NCBI GenBank assembly: GCA_040981125.1
Contig: JANRMQ010000002.1
Location: 248,001-312,000 of the forward strand
Length of the DNA: 64,000 nt
Reading direction: 5' to 3'
DNA from: DASSBQ01 sp040981125
GTDB lineage: Bacteria; Nitrospirota; Nitrospiria; Nitrospirales; Nitrospiraceae
Positions 33,801 through 41,400 of the stretch are shown piece after piece. The notes beneath the pieces are model-generated. The model was not told the origin of the DNA. It worked only from the letters and a program-made list of their open reading frames with translations, and ran no database searches. How positions within the stretch are numbered: position 1 is the first letter of the stretch; each line of letters starts with the position of its first letter. Made by a program: the position numbers and the translations under genes.

Positions 33801-35787
33801 TCGGCGCCGTGCTTTCACGCTCGCCCTTCGCAATGTTGCCGTCCCACTTCCAATCCCACACGGTCGCGTCGTAGGCCAGAATCTGGTCCTTCTCTTTGTC
33901 TGAGTGGCCCGGCTTACCTTGAGCCGGCAAATACATTTCGACCCAGTCCTTGATATTCACCACCGCCGGATCGGATTTCCAATTGGTCTTCTGGCTCTTA
34001 TCGACAATCTTAAAACTCTTCCCGAACCAATCGACGGTGGTGCCGATCAGTCTGTCGGAGCTCACGCCGAGCTTCATGCGACCTTTTCGGTCCGGCAATT
34101 CCTGCAGATCCGGCATCGTGTCGGTGTGACCCGCGCCGACTTGCAGGGTGTTATAGAATCGTCCGTAGCCCCACATGCCCGCCACATAATGGTGCGCGAC
34201 ATGGCAGTGATACAGAAATTCTCCGGCCAAGTGCTGGCAGCCGCCGCCGCCGCATTCAGGCTCGAGGTCCAGCGCTTCGGATGGACCGATGACTTCCACG
34301 TCCACGCGATCGGACTTGGTACGGACCACCGGATACTTCACCGGTCCGTCTTGTCCCATCGCCCACAGATTATTGGGTTCGGTGCCGGGGCTGCGTTGCC
34401 ACCGGATCGATCCACTGTGCGGATGGTGTGAATGGAACACCTCGGAGCCGCCATGGACGAGCCGCCACTTGACCGGCTCCCCCAAATACCCGCGGGCAAT
34501 GGTGGTCGGCGTATCGCCGAACGTATAGGCGCTGTAGGCCAGCGATTCGTCCTCAAACCCGAAATACTCATGCTGCAAATGCATCTGATCGATGCCGAAC
34601 GGCTCGCTGCGATAGTTGATCGCGCGCCCGCCCGGACGGTAGGCGTCGGTCAAGGGGTCCCGCTGCGGAAGAAAATCGCCCTTCTTGTTCAGCGGCCTGA
34701 AGGCTTCGTCCCCGATCTCGTGGTAGAACAAAACAAACTCACGAAAGTCCGGTCCGGACCCGTTGTCGATGTTAACCTGCCAGCCGCTCGTCACTTCTCT
34801 GTCGGGGCCGCTTCCCAAGGAGTCCAGGTACTTCGATCCCTTCGGTTCGACAATGAAGCCGCCGAAAAGACCCAGCACCGTCAATTCCCGGTCATGACTA
34901 TAGGAGTGGAACTGGCGGACACCTTCCTGCATGTGCGGATGGATATACCATTCGAAGTCCTGCGACTTGCCCGGCTCCACGATAGAATCGGGATTGGTGG
35001 TCGTGGCCGGTCTCCCCGTGGGGGTCACGACCATGCTGGAGGCTTGGATGAACAGGCTGCCGTCCTCGCCCTCCATCTGGTTCCGCAACGTCATCTTCAC
35101 GCAATCGCCTTGATTCGCGCGCAGGACGAGGGGTTGAATCATGTCACCCTGTAATCCAGTGCTGACGGCCCCGGGATCAAAATCCTCTTTCTCCCGGGCT
35201 TCCTTGTTCTTCGCCTCCTCCGCCCGCGCCTTGTCGATGTCTTGTGTCAGGACATACATATAGCCCGGGTAGTAATCGAGCCAGCGGTTCAACGTGATCT
35301 CGATATTGATCATCGACACATCGAACTGTTTGGTCGGCACGCCGGCCGGGCACTTCCCGCCGCTCATCGAGACCGGCTCGCCTTTGGCGGCGTCCGTCAT
35401 GAGCAAGAAGCTCGATCCGTCCTGCCCCATGTACTGGTGCATCATCGACATGTTGTTGAACATGCCGGACGTCGGTTGCGCCTGCGCGTCCTTCTGCGCC
35501 TGCTCCTCAATCTTTCGCATCAACCGGTGGTGTTGCAGTTCGATCTTCTCCGACCGGTCGGCGCGGCCTTCCAACGTATCCTCGACGACCGTCTGGCCCT
35601 TCAACGTTTGTGTCCAGCCCGGCATCGACACCTGACTGGCATGCCCGTCATGGGCCTGGTCTCCCGGCCCGGCCGCGAACAACCACGGCGTCGCCAACAG
35701 GCTGCCCGAGAGCAGCGCAGCTTGCAGACCTCGCGTGGCCTTGCGGCTTCGGCGCTTGCGATGAGGTTGACATCCCCAATAACTCAT
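30847..35787 (-). CDS. giant six-domain multicopper oxidase (triplicated)
   Basis: 1646 residues, about three times a laccase. A basic leader and hydrophobic segment (residues 10-40) direct export. Three homologous repeats begin at Cys146, Cys741 and Cys1253 and each carries an NYRSEPF-like box (392, 1103, 1484), so the protein is three two-cupredoxin units. Copper motifs: HPH 283-285, HSHHPH 452-457, HCHVAHHYVAGM 527-538, HPH 832-834 and HDH 980-982. The equivalents in the last repeat are lost (WSNQRLPY in place of HCHxxxH). A working trinuclear site could form between domains 2 and 3. Ribosome site AGAAGGAGG precedes ATG. Substrate unknown. Confidence 0.92.
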   Translation of the reverse strand: MSYWGCQPHRKRRSRKATRGLQAALLSGSLLATPWLFAAGPGDQAHDGHASQVSMPGWTQTLKGQTVVEDTLEGRADRSEKIELQHHRLMRKIEEQAQKDAQAQPTSGMFNNMSMMHQYMGQDGSSFLLMTDAAKGEPVSMSGGKCPAGVPTKQFDVSMINIEITLNRWLDYYPGYMYVLTQDIDKARAEEAKNKEAREKEDFDPGAVSTGLQGDMIQPLVLRANQGDCVKMTLRNQMEGEDGSLFIQASSMVVTPTGRPATTTNPDSIVEPGKSQDFEWYIHPHMQEGVRQFHSYSHDRELTVLGLFGGFIVEPKGSKYLDSLGSGPDREVTSGWQVNIDNGSGPDFREFVLFYHEIGDEAFRPLNKKGDFLPQRDPLTDAYRPGGRAINYRSEPFGIDQMHLQHEYFGFEDESLAYSAYTFGDTPTTIARGYLGEPVKWRLVHGGSEVFHSHHPHSGSIRWQRSPGTEPNNLWAMGQDGPVKYPVVRTKSDRVDVEVIGPSEALDLEPECGGGGCQHLAGEFLYHCHVAHHYVAGMWGYGRFYNTLQVGAGHTDTMPDLQELPDRKGRMKLGVSSDRLIGTTVDWFGKSFKIVDKSQKTNWKSDPAVVNIKDWVEMYLPAQGKPGHSDKEKDQILAYDATVWDWKWDGNIAKGERESTAPNPKYTWAAKWDDSTRPAILFDPTTGRMAWPLFKPHFGKRVPFSANHNGAPWLEPIHQDENGERTSEPAKPGEQGRWSLCPDNANQKAYNIHFIRLPITLAKKQGKEPPIVDKDGLIYVLHEEENLTRANDDLKLPAVIRANVYDCVDLLLTSEWDDDDYTNFQSSKINIHPHFFQFDTGNSDGVISGFEYEMSVRPFTMWGKNTKHGLPAPMVAKVIGGAKAGATSIKIQMAPGATPFHVNTEVMVGMDCLQKGNDPTASLPRDRSCSEVARIKEIKGDSLTFFKPLKHNHPANDLVSPEFVRYRWWVDVDMGTVFWHDHAFGATTWPHGGFGVTLVEPYGSTYHDPKNGKLVYSGPVADIHSNEPIGAGVSGSFRELMVSIHDTVPHTVNVIEAGNPPGQPIEVALEAGKTVSFQMPEKILNAPNRYLNGGTHTTGSGFNFRAEPFAQRLSNNPDTSKLFSSSIHGDPDTPLLRAYVGDTMVFRLLHQLMNESHVWTISGHTFLTERYAADANRKNSIHVGIAERYDLVTKAGGFQGMPGDYIHFNGRSSHFAEGGWGIVRVLDKPVEDLKPLPRGTNPIGIAPVPSSVCPADAPVKNFSVVALDRPMKLNPKAPDAIEVDFERKIEMTMPEGKIFALEEEITRVAGNVMPNPLTLRANLGDCIKVSLKNQMKNSRASFFAPGLAFDPKDSQGLNVGNNPGDQTVAPGETRKYTYYAHPGNKETTSLVWDGGNIVVNPRNGLYGAIIIGPRGSQYRDPVTGADLSQKNAWRADVIVDTSLPENVGKANYRDVALFFQDEDNIIGTAFMPYVQNVAGLTSVNYRSEPYKFREEEGCSLGRIFQPCKVDKPEDPVTPLIEAHAGDPIRIHVIGANSEQNGMFGVEGHEWPIEPYMPGADMISVVEYAGSEVLDVFIRGGAGGPYRQVGDFLWSNQRLPYTQSGQWGYLRVLPASDARIQPLGAAASAAKQAEVQPQPQGIPTALR

Positions 35788-36185
35788 ACATCGGCCTCCT
35801 TCTGCTGATAGTCGCCCGGAAGGGCGGGGTTAACGGTTCGTTTGTCGCTCGTATCTCGTCCCTGGTGAAGTGTCGTCACACAAGAGTTAATAGCTAATGG
35901 CCTATGACGTATGGCACAAGCGAGGACACGTCCTTCTTGTTTGTGCTATCAGCCATAAGCCATCTGCCATACGCTCCCAGTTGTTTCCGGCTTAGAGCTG
36001 GTGAAGGGTCTCTCTTGCGAGAGGCAGGTCATTCGGAGGCCGGTCCTAAATCACCCGCGCCTTCACCAGCGCCATTCCTTTAGCGCAATTGATATGCCGA
36101 TCCGACGGTCATATTGGGGATTGCAGAGAAAGAGCCCATAATCGGGCACTTACATGGCTCGTGTACGTCTCATTATTGGTGGTCC

Positions 36186-36284
36186 GCGACTCGTCGCTTG
36201 TCTAAAACGTTGGACAACACTTCATTGAGACGAGTCGCTATCTCAAATAAATCGCTTGGTTCCGACTGTCTACGATCTTAGACA
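36186..36284. promoter_or_regulatory. nested palindromic operator candidates in the divergent region
   Basis: Two 18-bp palindromes of the form TGTCYA-N6-TRGACA lie at 36199-36216 and 36267-36284. The first is enclosed by a perfect 10-bp inverted repeat, GCGACTCGTC (36186-36195) and GACGAGTCGC (36229-36238). The region lies between the multicopper oxidase (minus strand, start 35787) and a NarX-like kinase gene (plus strand, start 36409), so it can control both. The regulator is unknown; the NarL-type protein at 37999-38658 is the nearest candidate. The gap 35788-36185 holds degenerate CATACG repeats but no gene. Confidence 0.6.
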
Positions 36285-36408
36285 CTTAGACAGAGACCTT
36301 GAGGAATAATGGGGCAGAAGTAGGTAGGGTACGCGATGTCCCCGCCCTTCATTATCTGGTGTGGATTGAGTAACATGCGGTATGCGTTCATCCTGAGCGT
36401 GAGGCGGC

Positions 36409-37821
36409 ATGCCCACATCGACTTCCTTCTTATCCCCTCTTCTAGCCCTTGTCACTGTCGGCTCATTGCTTCTCAGCATCCTGTTGCAGATCCAATGGCC
36501 CAATTGGCGCTGGCATCAGGCTCCGTTGCACTCTGCGGTGGAGACCGTCGGCGGGCTGGCGTCGATCGCGATGGCTGCCGTACTCTTTCTGAGACGCGAT
36601 GACGTGCCCCTTAACAGATTGCAGCCGGTTGCCTGCGGCTTTCTCGCGATGGGAATCCTCGAAGTGTTTCACGCCGTCGCGCAGCCTGGTGATGGTTTTG
36701 TATTCCTTCGCAATGTCGCCAGCCTGGCCGGTGGAATAGGGTTCGTACTGATTAGGCGGCCGGATCGGACGGACCACATGGGCAGATGGCTTCCATGGGG
36801 AGTCTTCACCGGAGCACTGATCTTCGGCGTCTGGGTACTGAGCTTCGCCGACCGGCTTCCGGACATGATCCGCGACGGACAGTTCACTCCGACTGCCGTG
36901 GCACCGCAGAGCCTGGCCTGTGTGTTCTTCTTCGGAGCCGGCGCCAAATTGTTTTTTGAGTATCGGCGCTCCCGCCGTCCAGAGGACTATCTCTTCGGTT
37001 CTCTGGCGCTCATGTTCGGCCTCGCTGAGTTGGTCTTCATGTATTCCGTCCCGTGGGACGGTCGTTGGTGGTTCTGGCATGGCTTGCGCCTGACGGCATA
37101 TCTTCTCGTTCTGCACGAAATCGCCCGCGGCTATCTCCAGATGATCGCGGAGTTGAGGACCTCGCTCGAACAGACGTCACGAACGGAAGAGGCCTTGCGC
37201 CGGAGCCTGGAAGACCGCGAGCGCATCGCGCAGGATCTGCACGACGGTGTCATCCAGTCCATTTATTCAGTGACCCTGGGTCTGGAACGGTGCCAGCGCC
37301 TTCTCTCTGATCGAGTGAAGGATGTCATGGCGCCGCTGGGAGCCGCCGTCGCGGACCTCAAGGTGGTGATCCGTGAGCTGCGCGGGTATCTTGTGGGACT
37401 GGAACCGCCCATCTCAAACGGGCGGGACCTTGAAGCGGCATTGGCATCGCTCCTGACAAACATGACCGGCCCGGCTCAACCGGCCTATCGCTTGGAAGTC
37501 GATCCACGTGTCGCAGATCACCTCACCGGTGAGCAGGCCTCGCATTTTCTCGCGGTGGCCCGCGAAGCGATGAGCAATAGTCTTCGTCACTCCGCAGCAC
37601 AAAGCGGAAAAATGGAGCTCCGTCTTGACACCGGCTACGTACGGCTGATCGTAGAGGACGACGGAAAGGGGATTCCTGCCTTGGCTCCCCAAGCGCCCGG
37701 TCACGGATTGAGAAATATGGCGGCGCGCGCCCGCAAGCTCAATGGACGGCTGGAAATTGCCTCCCTGCCCGGCCAAGGCACCCGTATCGTCTTCGATCTA
37801 CCCAGGAGTCTGTCCGAGTAA
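36409..37821 (+). CDS. membrane sensor histidine kinase of the NarX/DesK type
   Basis: 470 residues. The N-terminal 235 residues contain about seven membrane helices forming a membrane-embedded sensor domain of MASE type. After a coiled stretch comes HisKA_3 with the phospho-accepting His in DRERIAQDLHDGVIQSIYS and an HATPase domain with AREAMSNSLRHS and GHGLRNMAARA. GAGGCGGC precedes the ATG. It is followed by a NarL-type regulator and is divergent from the copper cluster, whose expression it may control. Confidence 0.9.
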   Translation: MPTSTSFLSPLLALVTVGSLLLSILLQIQWPNWRWHQAPLHSAVETVGGLASIAMAAVLFLRRDDVPLNRLQPVACGFLAMGILEVFHAVAQPGDGFVFLRNVASLAGGIGFVLIRRPDRTDHMGRWLPWGVFTGALIFGVWVLSFADRLPDMIRDGQFTPTAVAPQSLACVFFFGAGAKLFFEYRRSRRPEDYLFGSLALMFGLAELVFMYSVPWDGRWWFWHGLRLTAYLLVLHEIARGYLQMIAELRTSLEQTSRTEEALRRSLEDRERIAQDLHDGVIQSIYSVTLGLERCQRLLSDRVKDVMAPLGAAVADLKVVIRELRGYLVGLEPPISNGRDLEAALASLLTNMTGPAQPAYRLEVDPRVADHLTGEQASHFLAVAREAMSNSLRHSAAQSGKMELRLDTGYVRLIVEDDGKGIPALAPQAPGHGLRNMAARARKLNGRLEIASLPGQGTRIVFDLPRSLSE

Positions 37822-37998
37822 TCCTTCGTTTCGACCGGAGGCGTAGCTATTTCACCCGCCCGCCTCAAGCGGACCGAGGCGCACTTCCTCCAGGCGGGAC
37901 CCTTGAGGATTGTTTCGGGTCGAGAACGACGCAGATGCCTGCAGATCATTTCCCGCAGTAGAATGGCGGTATTCGACTGTCTATTAAGGAGGCCTCGC

Positions 37999-38658
37999 AT
38001 GCAGGAGCCTGAAACCAAGCTGGTCCGGCTACTGTTGGTCGATGACCATGAGGTGTTGCGCCTCGGCCTACGTACGCTGTTTACAGAATCAGGCGGCTTC
38101 CGGGTGGTGGGCGAAGCCGGCACAATGGCCGACGCGATCGCCGAAGCGGCCAAGCTGAAACCGGATGTCGTGCTGATGGACGTGCGACTGCCGGATGGCA
38201 GCGGGGTGGAAGCCTGTCGAGAAATTCGAGCGGCGCGGCCCGACACGCGGGTCCTGTTCCTGACCTCCTACGCCGATGAGGACGCCGTGCTGGCGACGAT
38301 TCTCGCAGGCGCGTATGGTTTTCTCCTCAAGGAAGTCAGCAGTGAGGAACTGATTCGAGCCATGAAGACTGTCGCCGCGGGCCGCTCCATCCTCGATCCC
38401 GCCGTGACGAAACGGGTGCTCGATCGCGTGAAAGGATTGTCCCGAGACTCCGCCGACAAAGGCGAGGAGCTCTCGGCGCAAGAAGAGCGCGTCTTGGCGC
38501 TTGTCGCCGAAGGGAAAACAAACAAAGAAATCGCCGCCGTCCTCCACTTGAGCGACAAGACCGTCGGACATTATCTTGAGAACATCTTCCAGAAACTCCA
38601 CGTAAGCCGCCGCTCCCAGGCCGCCGTCTATTACACGAAGCAGCGCGCCAAACAATAG
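37999..38658 (+). CDS. NarL/FixJ-family response regulator
   Basis: 219 residues from ATG 37999 (AAGGAGG upstream). Receiver with Asp in VVLMDVRLPDG and LuxR-type helix-turn-helix (EERVLALVAEGKTNKEIA, DKTVGHYLENIFQKLHV). Partner of the kinase 178 bp upstream. Its stop codon TAG is the first triplet of a TAGCCC(A/G)CATTATTCATG direct repeat that belongs to the downstream element. Confidence 0.94.
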   Translation: MQEPETKLVRLLLVDDHEVLRLGLRTLFTESGGFRVVGEAGTMADAIAEAAKLKPDVVLMDVRLPDGSGVEACREIRAARPDTRVLFLTSYADEDAVLATILAGAYGFLLKEVSSEELIRAMKTVAAGRSILDPAVTKRVLDRVKGLSRDSADKGEELSAQEERVLALVAEGKTNKEIAAVLHLSDKTVGHYLENIFQKLHVSRRSQAAVYYTKQRAKQ

Positions 38659-38674
38659 CCCACATTATTCATGG

Positions 38675-38891
38675 CTAGCCCGCATTATTCATGAACGTTT
38701 CTACTGCAACCGCGGATACGCTGCTACGACAAGCCTGGCCGTGAATGTTACACGGCCAGGCGGGCGGGCTCGCCGCTCGGCCCCTCAACATACTGTTTCA
38801 AGTATGCTTCCAGCCCTCGCGTCTCCACGCGCCCGTCTCGCGTGGCGTCTCCGCAGTTTCGTCACGAACCGCCATGAATAATGCGGGCTAG
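38675..38891. mobile_element. 217-bp non-coding element with perfect 19-bp terminal inverted repeats
   Basis: CTAGCCCGCATTATTCATG (38675-38693) and its exact reverse complement (38873-38891) bound the element. A further near-copy of the left end (TAGCCCACATTATTCATG, 38656-38673) lies immediately outside. It contains an 11-bp hairpin and several GC stems and no reading frame. It looks like the two ends of an insertion sequence with its transposase deleted, or a MITE; the family is uncertain, possibly IS1380-like from memory. Confidence 0.75.
38733..38761. terminator. strong hairpin, possible terminator
   Basis: GCCTGGCCGTG and CACGGCCAGGC form a perfect 11-bp stem with a 7-base loop, 75 bp after the stop of the NarL-type regulator. 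No T run follows, so it is either a weak intrinsic terminator or a structural part of the surrounding element. Confidence 0.45.
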
Positions 38892-39029
38892 GGGCATCCT
38901 CCCCTGGCCGATGGGGGCATAATTGTTTCCGTAACGGCTTGATCTCCCCTGCCGGCTTTTGCGTCTCTCGCTTAGGATGTGGGCATGGGTTCGATGCTCA
39001 TCCATGCTTTTCACCACGAGGAGGATGCC

Positions 39030-39500
39030 ATGTTGACATTGCCGACACGCGTTCACGTGCTGTGTTTCCTGTTCATTGCCGCAATCCTGCTGGCTGTTCC
39101 GTTGAATCGCGACCACGCGCAGGCCGCGGACGGACAGGAGAAGGTCAAGGTTCTCTATCACGTCGATGGGAAAGATCCGGAAGTGGCGAAATACGCGCTC
39201 GCGCTCATCAATAAACACATCGACGCGGAAGGAGGGCCGGACAAGATCGACGTCGAGCTCGTCGTACACGGGCCGGCACTCGAACTCTTCGAAAAGGAGA
39301 AGATGGACCCGGAGATGACCAAACGGTTCGATCAGATCATGGAGAAGGGCGCGAAGGCGGAGATGTGCCAGGTGTCCATGAAGGCCTTCGGGAAAACGGT
39401 CGACAATCTGGCGAAGGGTTTTGTCGCTACGCTGCATCCGGTGGCTGTGAAGCGCATCGCCGATCTGCAGAAGGAAGGATATCTGTACATCAAACCGTGA
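39030..39500 (+). CDS. exported DsrE-family protein
   Basis: 156 residues from ATG 39030 (GAGGAGGATGCC upstream). Signal peptide (VLCFLFIAAILLAVPLNRDHAQA) then a DsrE/DsrF-like fold: VKVLYHVDGKDPEVAKYAL, DVELVVHGPALELF, and a single Cys in KAEMCQVSMKA at the position used by DsrE proteins for sulfur transfer. Periplasmic relatives occur near thiol and copper genes. First of a three-gene set with a TlpA-like oxidoreductase and CcdA. Confidence 0.82.
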   Translation: MLTLPTRVHVLCFLFIAAILLAVPLNRDHAQAADGQEKVKVLYHVDGKDPEVAKYALALINKHIDAEGGPDKIDVELVVHGPALELFEKEKMDPEMTKRFDQIMEKGAKAEMCQVSMKAFGKTVDNLAKGFVATLHPVAVKRIADLQKEGYLYIKP

Positions 39501-39513
39501 AATGGAGGTCGTC

Positions 39514-40014
39514 ATGCGTTGGTTCGGTGTCAGCCTACTGATGTGCCTCATCGCGTACCTGAGTCCGGCTGAACTGCCGGCCGCGCCGGTTGCTTCGACG
39601 GCGCCCGCGTTCGAATTGGTCACGTTCGCCGGTGAGACGTACAGCAACGATTCACTGAAGGGTCGCCCGGCCTTGCTGGTCTTCTGGGCTCCCTGGTGCA
39701 AGGTCTGCCAGCGGGACTTACCGCTGTTGGGCGAGTTTTATCAGCATGAGAAACCGTCGCAGCTCCATGTCGTCTCGATCGGATTCGCCGACACAAGGAC
39801 GAACGTCGTGCAATTCGTCAAGGAACGTTCCGGAACATTCGTCTTTCCAAGCGCGTATGACGAAGACCGTTGGGTCGCTCAGTCGTTTAAGATCAACGCG
39901 ACGCCGACATACGTTCTGTTGGATGCCCAAGGGAACGTCGTGCTGGTCCATCGTGGAGGAGGCCTCCTCCAGAACTTTCAGTTTCGCGAGTTTTTATCCA
40001 CGCTGAGAAGATGA
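39514..40014 (+). CDS. TlpA/ResA-like periplasmic thiol-disulfide oxidoreductase
   Basis: 166 residues from ATG 39514; the earlier in-frame ATG at 39502 is itself the ribosome site (ATGGAGG). A signal helix precedes a thioredoxin fold with active site FWAPWCKVC and the cis-proline segment NATPTYVLL. Such proteins keep cytochrome c or copper-site cysteines reduced. It lies 14 bases after the DsrE gene and 60 before CcdA, its likely electron donor. Confidence 0.9.
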   Translation: MRWFGVSLLMCLIAYLSPAELPAAPVASTAPAFELVTFAGETYSNDSLKGRPALLVFWAPWCKVCQRDLPLLGEFYQHEKPSQLHVVSIGFADTRTNVVQFVKERSGTFVFPSAYDEDRWVAQSFKINATPTYVLLDAQGNVVLVHRGGGLLQNFQFREFLSTLRR

Positions 40015-40074
40015 CGGCCGCGGCCGGGAGCGGACAATCGTCTTCTCCCGGCCGTCTGCTTACCGAGGTGACTT

Positions 40075-40830
40075 ATGCTCGAATCTCTTCCTCAGACCTC
40101 GCTCATGGCTGCGTTCCTCGCGGGATTGCTGTCTTTTGTTTCTCCCTGCGTCTTGCCCCTCGTACCTTCCTATCTCATGTTCATCACGGGTCTTTCGTTC
40201 GATCAACTGTCGGATTCCGCAGAACGGCATCGACTGCGAAAGACAATCGTCGTCAATGCGCTCCTTTTCATCGGGGGTTTTTCGCTCGTGTTTATCGCTT
40301 TCGGCGCCTCGGCGAGCCTGATCGGCCAGTTGCTGACCGACTATCAACAGCTGATTCGCAAAGTCGGCGGGGTGCTTATCGTCCTGTTTGGACTCTATGT
40401 AATGGGGATTCTGAATCTCAGGTTTCTAATGACCGAAAAGCGCATTCACCTGCACAATCGTCCGGCAGGCTATGCCGGTTCAGTGCTGATCGGTGCAACC
40501 TTTGCCGCCGGCTGGACGCCTTGCGTTGGTCCGGTACTCGGCACCATGCTCATGTACGCAAGCACGACCGATACCCTTGCCGATGGAGTGACGTTACTGG
40601 CCTTCTATTCCCTGGGGCTGGGCTTGCCGCTGTTTGCAGCGGCGATGGGGGTGGACCGGTTTCTTGCTTCATTCAAGCGAGTCCGCCGCTATCAAAAGAC
40701 GGTGTCCGCCGCGAGCGGCCTCTTCCTCATTATCTTTGGTCTGATCATCTACAGCGATTCCCTCACGCTGCTGACCTCGTTGTTCGAACGGTACGGGATC
40801 GGATCCTACTTTGGAACCGACGGCGCATAG
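40075..40830 (+). CDS. ccdA: CcdA/DsbD-type transmembrane electron carrier
   Basis: 251 residues with about six helices. Conserved helix-1 motif SFVSPCVLPLVPSY and helix-4 motif AAGWTPCVGPVLG supply the two redox cysteines that pass electrons from cytoplasmic thioredoxin to periplasmic proteins such as the TlpA-like neighbour. Used in cytochrome c maturation. GAGGTGACTT precedes the ATG. Confidence 0.92.
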   Translation: MLESLPQTSLMAAFLAGLLSFVSPCVLPLVPSYLMFITGLSFDQLSDSAERHRLRKTIVVNALLFIGGFSLVFIAFGASASLIGQLLTDYQQLIRKVGGVLIVLFGLYVMGILNLRFLMTEKRIHLHNRPAGYAGSVLIGATFAAGWTPCVGPVLGTMLMYASTTDTLADGVTLLAFYSLGLGLPLFAAAMGVDRFLASFKRVRRYQKTVSAASGLFLIIFGLIIYSDSLTLLTSLFERYGIGSYFGTDGA

Positions 40831-41166
40831 CGTCCTGTTGCCGAAGCCTTCTCGTTCACGTTCCGTCGGCAGTGGGCGTTCCCGGCTTCCAGGTATTACA
40901 CTCATTCCGAGACCGGCAAACAGTACCGACATCACGTGCATGAATCCGTCATTCAAAAGACCGTCAAGGAAGCCGCTCGCAAGGCTGGAATCGTCAAGTC
41001 GGCCAGTTGCCACACGTTCCGTCATTCATTCGGGACTCATCTTCTGAAGACGGCTACGACATTCGGACCATCCAGGAACTTCTCGGTTACTAAGGATGTC
41101 AGTAACCGCCCCATGTGCTCAACAGAGGGGGGAAGCGGCGTGGCAAGTCCGGCCGATCGGTCATGA
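40831..41166 (+). pseudogene. integron-integrase-like tyrosine recombinase, C-terminal remnant
   Basis: Directly after the ccdA stop one frame reads WAFPASRYYTHSETGKQYRH, HVHESVIQKTVKEAARKAGI and CHTFRHSFGTHLL. This matches the catalytic end of integron integrases, including the FPSSR and RHHVHE-type segment around the IntI-specific insertion. Then a shift: the expected GYDIRTIQELLGY lies in another frame, and DVS...GGSGVASPAD returns in the first. So at least two frameshifts and loss of the N-terminal part. The catalytic R (HxxR) is kept, the tyrosine is not. Confidence 0.75.
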
Positions 41167-41400
41167 CAGCCGACCAACCCACATCTGAGGAGTTGGTTGG
41201 ATAAACCACGGTCCGATATCTGGATACACCGGGAAGTCACGCGGGCTATCTGGGCGAGCGCGGCTTGACACAAGCTTGCAACTATAGGGATATTGAGCAC
41301 GATTAACCACAACAGCCAAGGGCCCAAACTGGATATCCCGCAAACACGTTTAGATGACAGCGGTTCAGTTAATAGTTAGCCGCGAGGAGTTGTGCACGAG
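41167..41400. other. stretch between the integrase remnant and the first cassette-like gene
   Basis: No gene. A small inverted repeat ACCAAC / GTTGGT lies at about 41168-41200. A GTTAGCC heptamer at 41375-41381 stands 20 bp before the next start codon; the same heptamer ends the attC-like site at 45883-45972. It may mark the first cassette junction (attI-like), but there is no symmetric partner sequence here. Confidence 0.35.

Noticed and set aside
35788..36408. Sigma-54 promoter for the copper cluster or the kinase
   Set aside because: TGGCAC occurs near 35913 but is not followed by a TTGC-type -12 element at the right spacing.
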